The notes: generated by a model from the letters alone, not told the origin. A DNA stretch of 13,878 nt from Candidatus Bathyarchaeota archaeon (GCA_014859755.1 JACUTO010000027.1:1-13878), one strand, 5' to 3'; shown: positions 1-6,655, counted from the first letter of the stretch. Numbers and translations are program-made.

Positions 1-2
1 AG

Positions 3-137
3 ACTGGTCTGTCACGGGTGAAGACGCATCGAATACTTCTCAGGTTAGCCAAAAGGGGAATCGTTTCAGCCGAGAAATATTATAACACGAATAGGATTAC
101 ATTGGCGGACTGGCTTACAAAAGAAAAGAAGCATTGA
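3..137 (+). CDS. C-terminal fragment of a winged-helix transcriptional regulator (5' end outside window)
   Basis: The open frame enters from the window edge and ends at TGA 135-137, leaving 44 residues. The fragment opens with TGLSRVKTHRILLRLAKRG, which has the look of a recognition helix followed by a wing, and continues into KYYNTNRITLADWL. This pattern is typical of the C-terminal winged helix-turn-helix of archaeal regulators, in which a short helix after the wing ends the protein. The N-terminal part, and so any sensor or membrane domain, is not in the window. The following 262 bases (138-399) hold no convincing gene. The regulator assignment rests on this short segment only; its target is unknown. 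Confidence 0.5.
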   Translation, partial: TGLSRVKTHRILLRLAKRGIVSAEKYYNTNRITLADWLTKEKKH

Positions 138-399
138 TACAACATAGACAAAGGCTGAATCTAACGTAGCTGAAATGCTTTTAAGAGTGGAATTCAAATT
201 GTTAATCACTTGACTAGAAAGAACTGACCGACAAAGGACGGATAAGAATAGGGTAAATCCGTAGCCCTTGCTTTTTTTCGCTTGTATAGGGAAGTTACGC
301 TTTTATTTTATCAGCTTGGGTGGATATGTGCAGTTTGATTAGCCTCTGTTTCAGTTTTGTTTTGCATGTTTGAACCGTTTGAAGTTGGTATATGCTAAC

Positions 400-789
400 T
401 TATTTCAGCAGTCCCAACTTTTTCATTCCCTCAAGGATTTCCAAATCGGCAATAGCATAGTAAACCCATTTTCCTTCTTTCTTTCGCTTGATAACGTCTT
501 CTTTTTCGAGTATTCCCAGATGGTGAGAGGCTGTCGGCTGTGTTAGGTTCAGAGCAACCATTATTTCACAAACGCACATCTCACGTAACATTAAGAGCTT
601 TAACACTCTAATTCTGCTTTCGTCTGCTAATGATTTAAAGAATCTGCTTTCCTTTTTAGCCAAAGCCTTATTCGCCATTTTATCAGCGAGTTCCCTTAGC
701 TCCTCAGCATACTCAGACGCATCTTCAGCGGGACAGATAGATGACTTAACTAATCTCGCCAACCTTTTATCCACGCGACTTTTGGACAT
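400..789 (-). CDS. arsR: ArsR/SmtB-family arsenite-responsive repressor (copy 1)
   Basis: A 129-residue winged-helix repressor of the ArsR/SmtB family. The metalloid-binding helix carries the CVC pair (about residues 72 and 74, in LREMCVCEIMVALNLTQ), the classical As(III) site of ArsR; the recognition helix follows as TQPTASHHLGILEK and the wing as KEGKWVYYAI. As(III) binding in this family releases the repressor from DNA. An in-frame GTG lies at 801, but ATG 789 is preferred because GGTGA sits eight bases upstream of it. The gene is divergent from a broken ACR3 permease gene starting at 904, so it may now repress mainly itself. It is a clear paralog of the second arsR at 11809. The family call is secure; As(III) as ligand is inferred from the cysteine pair and neighbour. 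Confidence 0.93.
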   Translation of the reverse strand: MSKSRVDKRLARLVKSSICPAEDASEYAEELRELADKMANKALAKKESRFFKSLADESRIRVLKLLMLREMCVCEIMVALNLTQPTASHHLGILEKEDVIKRKKEGKWVYYAIADLEILEGMKKLGLLK

Positions 790-903
790 ATCTCTTTTCA
801 CCAGTAGTTTCTATCGATAAATGTAAACGTGTATTCTGGAGAATAAAACATTATATTTAAATATATCGATATATGGATTCTCTCTGATGAGGTCGCAAAG
901 CAA
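790..903. promoter_or_regulatory. Divergent arsR/acr3 promoter region with interlocking palindromes
   Basis: The intergenic stretch holds two overlapping perfect 14-bp palindromes: tatatttaaatata at 852-865 and atatatcgatatat at 861-874. A further tatcgata lies at 812-819 nearer arsR. The TTTAAATA core has the look of an archaeal TATA box for the rightward gene, about 40 bases before ATG 904. GAGGT at 889-893 is its likely ribosome binding site. Palindromes overlapping the TATA box are where an ArsR dimer would block transcription; that role is inferred. Confidence 0.5.
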
Positions 904-1945
904 ATGCCCAACTCCAAAGGAGAGGAGTCCCTCTTGGAATTTTCGCGAAATGTCTCACCCTATGGATCGCCCTATGCATAATTGTAGGACTGTTGTTAGG
1001 AAGATTTCTTCCAGCCTTTGGCCAATATTTGGACTCTTTGAAATTCGCTCAGTTATCTATTCCAATAGGCATTTGCTTATTCTTCATGATGTATCCCACC
1101 GTGGTGGGCATAGCCTTTAGTGATGTTAAGAAGGCGGTGAGGAAACCGAAACCTATGCTTCTCACCATAATTGCGAACTGGGTCATTACTCCGCCTTTAA
1201 TGACACTCTACGCGAACTTGATCCTTGCAGGAAACCCACAGTACATCGCGGGGGTCATACTTCTCGGCATGTCCCCATGCACTGCCATGGTGATGTGGTG
1301 GATCATGCTGGCCAAAGGCGACCTGGCTCAGGGATTAATAAACACAGCCATCAACGCGCTACTGATGCTGGTTCTCTACGCGCCTCAATCAGCGTTCTAC
1401 CTTGGCGTGAGTGGCATACCTGTACCATGGAACCTGATCGCCATGAGCGTAATCATTTTCATAGCCCTCCCTGTATCCTTGGGGGCAGTTTCCAGGAAGT
1501 TCCTAATAGGCAGAAAGGGGAAGGAGTGGTTTGACTCCACTTATCTTGAACTTGTGCGTAAAATATCCATCGCTGCGTTGTTACTTACTCTGATCGTCAT
1601 GTTTTCATATCAAGGAGAAATCATCCTTAACAATCCGCTTCTTGTGGCTTACCTCGCGGCGCCAAATCTGCTCATTTATGCTACAATGATTGCAATAACA
1701 TATGGAATATCTTGGCTGTCAAACTGGGACTACGAAACATCAATAGACACAACTCTCATCGGTTCAAGCAGCCACTTCGAAGTCGCCATCGCAGTCGCAA
1801 CAACCCTTTATGGCCTCAATTCAGGCGCCGCCTTGGCTAAGTAATAGGGCCTCTAATGGAAGTCCCATTAATGCTGGCTCTCGTAAGGTTTGGTCTACGA
1901 ACACGCCATCTGTTTCCAAGGAACAAAGGAAAAGTTAAGACATAG
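904..1945 (+). pseudogene. acr3: ACR3-family arsenite permease, broken by two single-base frameshifts
   Basis: The central frame (about 936-1844) encodes most of an ACR3 arsenite exporter, with the conserved fourth-helix cysteine in GMSPCTAMVMWW and the motif GSSSHFEVAIAVA. It matches the intact paralog at 12307-13377 throughout. The start is in another frame: ATG 904 reads MPNSKGEESLL and moves into GIFAKCLTLWIALC only if one base (probably a G at 936-937) is restored. At the 3' end, after alanine 1836-1838, only two bases (aa) occupy the place of the expected codon. Restoring one base continues the frame as VIGPLMEVPLML from 1841 to TAG 1943-1945, as in the paralog. Both lesions are one-base deletions. 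Without repair, translation could only start at TTG 993 and stops at 1844, losing the first and last membrane segments. Sequencing error is the main alternative. Confidence 0.85.
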
Positions 1946-1984
1946 GAAGAGCGAGAGTCCAGTGAAAGAAAAGAGATTGAACAT

Positions 1985-2059
1985 ATGCGAAAAAGTATTC
2001 GGGTTAAAACATGGGAAGCGTTCAAAAGATTAGCCGTTGAAAGAAAAGAAATGATTTAA
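1985..2059 (+). other. Possible remnant of a ribbon-helix-helix antitoxin-like ORF
   Basis: A 24-codon ORF from ATG 1985 contains SIRVKTWEAFKRLAVERKE, which resembles the strand and first helix of small ribbon-helix-helix antitoxins before stopping at TAA. No second helix follows and no toxin gene is adjacent. It could be a decayed fragment or chance reading; no function is claimed. Confidence 0.18.
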
Positions 2060-2094
2060 ATTGATGTGGAGAGTAAGACATTCAATAGTGCAAA

Positions 2095-2787
2095 ATGTAT
2101 ACTTGGTTTTTCATCTGCATATTAGGTGCGATTGCGACAATACCTCTTCATTTTTTGTCAGTTGAGCACAAAAAACTTCAAGAAAGATACGGGAAGGAGA
2201 AAGGCACTAAAATTGGTGCGATTCTTGGCCTCATCTCAGGATGGGGTTTCTTCTTCTTTTGGATGGGGATCTGGTGTTCACCTCAGCCCAGATTTTCTAT
2301 CTCAATTCTTCAGGATCTGCCGGTCTTAGTTCCAGTTGTCAATTTCTCGATTCCTTTTTTTCATCTGATAATTTCTATACCCTTCCTTATACCGGGTGCT
2401 TGGCTTGCAATCAAAGGTGTAAGAGAGACCACCCTAAAAGTAGCAGAAACGCACAGGACAGAGAAAATTGTTACAAGGGGGGTTTATTCTATTGTTAGAC
2501 ATCCACAATATCTTGGCGGATTATTGGCACATGTGGGAATTTCCTTTTTATTATCTGCATGGTATTCTCTACTCTCTACTCCCCTGATGGTTGTATTAGT
2601 CTTTCTCATCTCAAAGAAAGAAGAGGAGGAACTAATTAGAGAATTTGGCAATGAATATGAAGATTACAAGAAAAGAGTGCCAATGTTGATACCAAAAGCG
2701 CGTGTTATGGCACCTAAATTATGGATTAAGAAGCTATCACGTGAGGTTTCATTTGTTGATTCTGCGATTAAAACGTCAACACGTTAG
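2095..2787 (+). CDS. Isoprenylcysteine carboxyl methyltransferase (ICMT/PEMT)-family membrane protein
   Basis: A 230-residue integral membrane protein. Hydrophobic segments lie near residues 1-22, 40-60, 85-107 and 143-173. The C-terminal half has the family's catalytic signature: GVYSIVRHPQYLGG (residues 129-142), with the RHPxY element that binds S-adenosylmethionine. It is followed by a glutamate cluster (176-179) and NEYEDYKKRVPMLIP. The family uses SAM to methylate prenylcysteine carboxylates or phospholipid head groups; in archaea the substrate is usually unknown, and it cannot be deduced here. ATG 2095 is chosen because it opens the first membrane helix and lies about 35 bases after a TTTAAA box (2055-2060). 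The 3' end overlaps the next gene by 32 bases if that gene starts at TTG 2756, suggesting coupled translation. Confidence 0.87.
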   Translation: MYTWFFICILGAIATIPLHFLSVEHKKLQERYGKEKGTKIGAILGLISGWGFFFFWMGIWCSPQPRFSISILQDLPVLVPVVNFSIPFFHLIISIPFLIPGAWLAIKGVRETTLKVAETHRTEKIVTRGVYSIVRHPQYLGGLLAHVGISFLLSAWYSLLSTPLMVVLVFLISKKEEEELIREFGNEYEDYKKRVPMLIPKARVMAPKLWIKKLSREVSFVDSAIKTSTR

Positions 2788-3160
2788 TTTATTAAAGGAA
2801 GAAGCAGTAAAAGTGCATCCGATTGAAGCTTGCGCCATACTTTTCGGTGAATTAACCCAAAAAGAGGCTGTTGTGAAAAGAGTTGTGGTGGCATCAAATA
2901 CGTTGCAGTCCAATGTAAGATTTGAAATAGATCCTGAAACGTTTGTTAATGCCTTTACAGAAGCAGTCAAGGAAGGATTAGAATTCGTCGGTTTGTTTCA
3001 TTCTCATTCAGCACCAGCTATGCCATCGTCGATCGACCTCAAATACATGAAACTTTGGGGTGACGTTATCTGGCTTATCTTGTCTTCAACTACCGGCAGC
3101 CTAGCCGCATATAAGATGAAAAAGGGTGAAGTCAGAGAAATAACCATAAAAATTGACTAA
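2756..3160 (+). CDS. JAMM/MPN-domain metalloprotease (ubiquitin-like isopeptidase type)
   Basis: A 134-residue single-domain JAMM (MPN+) protein. Zinc ligands and catalytic residues are visible: Glu24 in VHPIEACAILFGE, then His82-x-His84 and Ser91/Asp94 in GLFHSHSAPAMPSSID. The proline usual after the second histidine is Ser here, and the His-to-Ser spacing is one residue shorter than in RPN11-type motifs. Archaeal members of the family cleave isopeptide bonds of SAMP/ubiquitin-like modifiers or release sulfur-carrier proteins. The frame is open back to GTG 2702, but that extension reads through the end of the methyltransferase gene in a non-family sequence. TTG 2756, preceded by GTGAGG at 2741-2746, gives the expected MILRLKRQH start. 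TTG 2753 is equally possible. Translation is probably coupled to the upstream gene. The protein substrate is unknown. Confidence 0.85.
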   Translation: MILRLKRQHVSLLKEEAVKVHPIEACAILFGELTQKEAVVKRVVVASNTLQSNVRFEIDPETFVNAFTEAVKEGLEFVGLFHSHSAPAMPSSIDLKYMKLWGDVIWLILSSTTGSLAAYKMKKGEVREITIKID

Positions 3161-3454
3161 TGCGCGCGATATACGTTTTTACATTGAAACAATGGTAAAT
3201 GTTAGTTTTGAGGCTAACATAAGGCTAACTTTCGCATTTTTCCAAATTTTCAATCAACAGCCATGTTAAAAAAGTTGTTACAACCATGTTGCCTAACACT
3301 TCTCTGGAAAAAGACCGAGAACGGAAGAATCGAGGCTCTTTCACTGAAACAAAAAGGAATAGAGGAATAGAAGAGCTTACAACGGTTTACAACCGATTTT
3401 AGAACAAATTCTTTATACACCTTACAATCAACAACCTTCCGAGAGAGTGAATTT
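3161..3454. promoter_or_regulatory. Intergenic region with short repeats and a TATA-like box
   Basis: No convincing gene is seen in these 294 bases. There are direct repeats aggctaac (3211-3218 and 3222-3229, 11 bases apart) with an inverted partner gttag at 3201. The motif TTACAAC occurs at 3278-3284, 3377-3383 and 3387-3393, with TTACAAT at 3422-3428. Two copies sit in small palindromes: gttgttacaac at 3274-3284 and cggtttacaaccg at 3383-3395. CTTTATACA near 3410 could be the TATA box of the following regulator gene. Operator function is inferred only from the repeat pattern. Confidence 0.35.
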
Positions 3455-4026
3455 GTGATTGAAAGAGAGAGGATGCTGCGAAAGATGTAAGGAAAAAAGG
3501 ATGTGTTAACCTAGGTGAATACAAACTTGACAAACTGAGCTTTCAAATTGTTAAGCTCTTGGCAAGAGGCAAATGCATCAAAATAAACGAAAATAAGCTC
3601 GCGAAAGAGCTTGGTGTTAACAGAAAAACAATCATCAAACGAACGCAAGAGCTAATAAGAAAAAGATGGATTTCTACTCCGATCTGCAGATTTCCAAACT
3701 TTTTCACCCCGCCAAATTACATCATGGCTATTTGTAAGCTAGAAGTCAGATCTAATAAGCAAAAATTTATTCAGAACATCAGAAATGATCCGCACATCAC
3801 GTTGGCTTTTGACGTTAAGGAGGGCAGATACAACATTCTTTTGTTCGGAACCTTTAGAAGCTTGGAAGAAGAATTAGAATGGGAAATCAAGCAAGGTTTA
3901 TTTCTTCCAAAATGCATTGGACACGTTAACATTCAATATTTTTCGCCAAAAAACATCGTCAGTATAAGTCAAACAAAGGTGTCCCTTGGAATGATTGACC
4001 AAAAATACATGTATTTCCGAACCTAA
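3455..4026 (+). pseudogene. Lrp/AsnC-like HTH regulator with frameshifted 5' end
   Basis: The main frame encodes an N-terminal helix-turn-helix (ENKLAKELGVNRKTIIKR) followed by an AsnC-like ligand-sensing domain (RYNILLFGTFRSLEEELEW and downstream). The only usable start in that frame, TTG 3559, would remove the first helix of the DNA-binding domain. The frame is nevertheless open and protein-like upstream (CVNLGEYKLDKLSFQIVKLL from about 3502) but has no ATG, GTG or TTG there. A short ORF in another frame, GTG 3455 reading MIERERMLRKM and stopping at TAA 3488-3490, joins it naturally if one base is restored near 3487. I therefore read this as one gene with a one-base deletion, or an assembly error. 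A TATA-like box near 3410 fits a start at 3455. The ligand is unknown. Confidence 0.65.
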
Positions 4027-4154
4027 AACATTAGATAATCGATATATTTGCTCCTAGAATACGAAAATCAGCGCTTGGCGAAACTTGAGCCCCTGCCTAT
4101 TAGCACAAAAAAATGTTTTGCACTCAAAATAGAGTCAATCTAGTTATGAATTCG

Positions 4155-4541
4155 CTATGATTGACACTTAAACTGTAGCGAAGAGCAAATATGTGAACGA
4201 ATGGTTATTCTTCTGGTTCGCTGTGAGTGGCCATTCACTCTATCTAACGCGTCCTCGAAGTCTTCTTGCTCTGGATCAAATGTAGTTGCCAGTTCAGAGA
4301 TCCATTTGAATAGATCTAGAGAGTCTGCAAGTGGTAGGCCTGCCTTCAATCTTAGTCTTCTCACAGCCTTGAGTGCTTCAAAGACCGGGGGGGCATTGGA
4401 GCGGGTGACCAAGGGTCCGTATGGACTGCCTTACTTCCAAAACAACCTTTCCAAGATCGACCAGTTCAACCATGTGTCTGGAGTGACATACAAGACCCCT
4501 AAAGTGAGATGCACCTGACATTTTGAAGTTATTTTCAACAT
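4155..4541 (-). pseudogene. Unrecognised ORF interrupted by an in-frame TAA
   Basis: Reading leftward from ATG 4541 gives 36 residues, including QVHLTLGVLYVTPDTW and LNWSILERLFWK. They are followed by TAA at 4433-4431, and the same frame then continues as GSPYGPLVTRSNAPPVFEAL and onward for about 90 residues to a stop at 4155. Composition on both sides of the stop is protein-like, with amphipathic helices in the second half (DSLDLFKWISELATTF and DFEDALDRV). The simplest reading is one gene of about 128 residues with a nonsense mutation. A frameshift at the C7 run (4387-4393) into another frame is a less convincing alternative. I do not recognise the family. The downstream fragment could restart at TTG 4412. 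Confidence 0.38.
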
Positions 4542-4568
4542 GTAATGTTAGTTTTTACATGCGCGCTA

Positions 4569-4721
4569 ATGGGAGTTGAGGGAGTGCCCAAGGAAACACC
4601 TAGACATGCCTTTATGCAAACCACAACTTGGCTTTTAATGATAATTATTCTGGGTTTCATTATTCTAAAACTCGTATGTTTCGTCTTGGATCTTCCGAAA
4701 ATGTGGCGTGACAGGAGTTAA
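4569..4721 (+). CDS. Small single-pass membrane protein, 50 aa
   Basis: A 50-codon ORF beginning MGVEGVPKETPRHAFMQ, followed by one strongly hydrophobic segment (residues about 20-42, containing WLLMIIILGFIILKLV) and a charged tail DLPKMWRDRS. This is the layout of a small anchored membrane protein. No ribosome binding site is evident, so a leaderless message is possible. It is followed 67 bases downstream by a second tiny membrane ORF on the same strand. Function unknown; real expression is unproven because of the short length. Confidence 0.4.
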   Translation: MGVEGVPKETPRHAFMQTTTWLLMIIILGFIILKLVCFVLDLPKMWRDRS

Positions 4722-4788
4722 ACAAGAATGGAGAATATCTGGTCGGAAAACTAATCAAGGTTATAACCGTTAAGGAGAATCAAAGAAA

Positions 4789-4935
4789 ATGAACTGGTAT
4801 AACTTCGCTATCCTAACTTGTTTAGCTATATTCATAATTACATATCAAAGCATCGCAACACATCTTTGTAGAGCACCACCATCAAGCATTAACATAATAT
4901 TAACATTTATTATGGTAATAGGTTTAGATATTTGA
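4789..4935 (+). CDS. Small two-helix membrane protein, 48 aa, possibly truncated next to the insertion sequence
   Basis: ATG 4789 is preceded by AAGGAG at about 4772-4777. The product is hydrophobic, with helices near residues 5-20 (FAILTCLAIFIITYQ) and 32-46 (NIILTFIMVIGL), separated by a loop containing HLCRAPPSS. The frame stops at TGA 4933, 30 bases before the insertion sequence. In the +1 frame just before the stop, codons read FELLKLAPKRKR and continue across the precisely excised element as EEEADKIWA to TAA 6272-6274. The original protein may therefore have had a longer charged tail. Function unknown. Confidence 0.4.
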   Translation: MNWYNFAILTCLAIFIITYQSIATHLCRAPPSSINIILTFIMVIGLDI

Positions 4936-4965
4936 GCTTTTAAAACTGGCTCCAAAAAGAAAGCG

Positions 4966-4987
4966 CGCGCGGGCGAATTCAATAATT
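4966..4987 (+). repeat. Left terminal inverted repeat of the insertion sequence
   Basis: The 22 bases are the exact reverse complement of 6218-6239. The unit starts with alternating C/G (cgcgcggg) and ends in an A/T-rich half (aattcaataatt). AGCG directly precedes it. Confidence 0.88.
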
Positions 4988-4998
4988 CATTTTTAGGT

Positions 4999-5015
4999 GG
5001 GAGGCCGGACCTCCC
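4999..5015 (+). promoter_or_regulatory. Hairpin ahead of the transposase gene
   Basis: gggagg (4999-5004) and cctccc (5010-5015) form a perfect 6-bp stem around ccgga, followed by tttt. It lies between the left inverted repeat and the transposase start. Such structures in insertion sequences can block transcription or translation entering from outside; that role is inferred. Confidence 0.4.
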
Positions 5016-5027
5016 TTTTGATAGAGT

Positions 5028-6038
5028 ATGATGAAGGAGGTCGGTTCTCCCAAGCTGTTATTCGAGAACTTGGATTTAACACCTGTCCAATCCGTCCTCT
5101 GGAGAGGCCTTCACAGGGAGGGAGCTGGGAAACCTGTGGTATATAACCCGGTGTGGGATCTCCGAGCTCTGATGCTGAGGCAGATCCTTCAGATCCCGTA
5201 CATGAAGGACTTGGTGAAACGCCTCAGAAGAGACCCATGCCTGAGGCGTATGTGCGGATACGGTGACAGGGCTCCATGCGAGGCTCATTTCAGTCAGATG
5301 AAGAAGCGGATAGGCTCTGAGGGGTTCCGCATGATGGAGGCTCACCTGCGCCACGAGGCCCTCCGCGTAAGGGAGAGTCAGCCCTTGGCAGCGGTGGGCC
5401 TGATCCAGGCGGCAGCATTGGACGGCACGGACCTCCCAGCCTGGAGTAGCAGAGACCCCCATGACACTCGGAAGGGCCTGGGTGACCCGGAAGCAAGGGT
5501 GGGCCGAGGCAAGAAGGGCTTCTACCTGGGCTACCAGAGCCTCTTCATGGTGGACATAGAGGGCTTCCCCCTTGGCCACATGGAGGCTCCTGCCAACCTG
5601 AACGAGAAGGAGCTGGTGGAGCCCCTGCTGGACAGGGTTCTCGGCGAGGATTTGGAGGTGGAGCTGGCTGTGGGTGACAGCCAGCTGGAGTCCCCGAGGG
5701 TGTTCGAGTGCTTGGAGGAGAGGAAGATCGGACATATCATAGTCTGGAGGCGGTTGAAGGGACGGGATAACCCTCCGGACGTCCTCACAGTCAAGGACCG
5801 CATCGACGTGGAGGGGCCCGAGTATCTGCGCTGCATCTACCAGAGGTTGAAGGCTATGTCTGAGAGCTTGAACGGCAGGGTGAAGGCGCGGCTGGCCTAC
5901 AGCAGGTTCACCTGGCAGGGGCTGGGCAACGCCTCGATCCATGTATCAATCATCTTCTGCATCGTGTACGCCGCCGTAATAGCCGCCTACCGCATCGGTA
6001 GCCCCGAGCTCAGGTACAGCATCGCCTACTTCGCCTAG
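5028..6038 (+). CDS. DDE transposase of the insertion sequence (DUF772 plus IS4/IS5-type catalytic domain)
   Basis: A 336-residue transposase. Residues about 40-100 (YNPVWDLRALMLRQIL, then LVKRLRRDPCLRRMCGYG) match the DUF772-like N-terminal domain of IS5/IS1182-type enzymes. The catalytic acids can be placed as Asp132 in ALDGTDLPAW, Asp217 in AVGDSQLESP and Glu279 in SESLNGRVKAR, which would complete the DDE triad for cut-and-paste transposition. The first ATG of an ATGATG pair is used as start; no ribosome binding site precedes it, while AAGGAGGT lies just inside the gene at 5034-5041, so a later non-ATG start is possible. Codon use is much richer in G and C than that of the flanking genes, in keeping with horizontal arrival. 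All motifs appear intact, so the element may be active. Confidence 0.9.
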   Translation: MMKEVGSPKLLFENLDLTPVQSVLWRGLHREGAGKPVVYNPVWDLRALMLRQILQIPYMKDLVKRLRRDPCLRRMCGYGDRAPCEAHFSQMKKRIGSEGFRMMEAHLRHEALRVRESQPLAAVGLIQAAALDGTDLPAWSSRDPHDTRKGLGDPEARVGRGKKGFYLGYQSLFMVDIEGFPLGHMEAPANLNEKELVEPLLDRVLGEDLEVELAVGDSQLESPRVFECLEERKIGHIIVWRRLKGRDNPPDVLTVKDRIDVEGPEYLRCIYQRLKAMSESLNGRVKARLAYSRFTWQGLGNASIHVSIIFCIVYAAVIAAYRIGSPELRYSIAYFA

Positions 6039-6217
6039 AAAGCCTCCAGACATGGATAGGTAAGGACAGGGGACACTATGCATGACGCCGAAGACGAAGA
6101 CCCTTCAGCCGTCATCCAACACTGATTGCAGGAACAGAAAAAAAGGTCAGCCTCCACTCCAACCCAGAAGAGGGGTAAAAGGAAAAACAAAAAGCACCTC
6201 CAAGCATCATCCAAAGC

Positions 6218-6239
6218 AATTATTGAATTCGCCCGCGCG
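6218..6239 (-). repeat. Right terminal inverted repeat of the insertion sequence
   Basis: Exact reverse complement of 4966-4987 over 22 bases, followed directly by AGCG (6240-6243), the same four bases that precede the left repeat. Confidence 0.88.
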
Positions 6240-6391
6240 AGCGTGAAGAAGAAGCTGACAAGATCTGGGCCTAAGTGCCGCGAGCCGTTAAGCTACTGCG
6301 AGCTTCTTCAATTTCCACACCATTGTCATACCGTTAGGTGACAAGACATTGGCTTCTGAATGTTAATTAAACGTGCGCGTGGCTAGATTGT

Positions 6392-6652
6392 TTAACCACT
6401 TTTTGAAATGGCATCTTCAAGCTCTTTCTCGTGAAAATCTGATGGAAGCTTGATTTTTCCGCCTACCACTACGCACATGTCTTGAATTTCGTATTTACCC
6501 GCTTCTGATGACTTGGTTGACTTCATTTGAACTTCTACCAAGTCTTTGAACTTTGATGTTACACGTCCCACTTTTTCCATGAGCGGTGCGAAATTGCAGA
6601 CACAGGAGCCCAAAGGCACAAAGACTTCAACCTTCACTTTATCCCTTTTCAT
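6392..6652 (-). CDS. Small thioredoxin-like protein with a CxC motif (last gene of the operon)
   Basis: An 86-residue thioredoxin-fold candidate. A first strand (KVKVEVFVPLG) leads into SCVCNFAPLMEKV, placing a Cys17-x-Cys19 pair where thioredoxins carry CxxC. The later strand pair reads IQDMCVVVGGKIKL, where the conserved cis-proline position appears to be taken by Met59-Cys60. Three cysteines could form a disulfide relay. Small archaeal redoxins of this size are often encoded with membrane thiol transporters. The start is strongly supported by AGGAGGTT (6661-6668 complement) at eight bases distance, lying inside the end of the CcdA gene; only three bases separate the two genes. It is probably a cytosolic electron donor to or acceptor from CcdA. 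No substrate is known. Confidence 0.72.
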   Translation of the reverse strand: MKRDKVKVEVFVPLGSCVCNFAPLMEKVGRVTSKFKDLVEVQMKSTKSSEAGKYEIQDMCVVVGGKIKLPSDFHEKELEDAISKSG

Positions 6653-6655
6653 TTT

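Larger units (their letters stand above)
4966..6239 (+). mobile_element. Insertion sequence of 1274 bp with 22-bp perfect inverted ends (IS5/IS1182-like DDE type)
   Basis: The ends 4966-4987 and 6218-6239 are perfect 22-bp inverted repeats, beginning cgcgcgggcg. The tetranucleotide AGCG lies immediately outside both ends (4962-4965 and 6240-6243), a candidate 4-bp target duplication. Inside is one transposase gene with markedly more G+C-rich codons than its neighbours. The 179 bases between the transposase stop and the right repeat carry no convincing gene, only short acidic and lysine-rich readings. The 148 bases after the element (6244-6391) show no gene. The intact gene and perfect ends suggest a young insertion. 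Confidence 0.88.

Noticed and set aside
930..1845. Programmed frameshifting as an explanation for the broken ACR3
   Set aside because: No slippery heptamer or downstream structure is evident at either site, two shifts would be needed, and the paralog needs none.
3286..3402. Short ORF of 38 codons upstream of the Lrp-like gene
   Set aside because: It is highly charged with no hydrophobic core, has no ribosome binding site, and overlaps the repeat array; chance reading is likelier.
4386..4394. Frameshift at the C7/G7 run joining a 47-codon ORF (4521-4378) to the minus-strand ORF
   Set aside because: The frame from ATG 4541 continues through the run without a shift and needs only one nonsense mutation, so it is the simpler explanation.
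4201..4518. Plus-strand ORF of 105 codons in the 4.2-4.5 kb region
   Set aside because: The opposite strand reads as more protein-like (ATG start, amphipathic helices), and this frame is serine-rich with no recognisable motif.
5076..5942. Long minus-strand ORF opposite the transposase
   Set aside because: It is the antisense shadow of a G+C-rich transposase gene; it shows no domain and has histidine/leucine-rich low-quality sequence.
6126..6341. Lysine-rich plus-strand ORF spanning the right end of the insertion sequence
   Set aside because: It crosses the inverted repeat and target duplication, so it is a junction product; the lysine-rich part comes from an A-rich tract.
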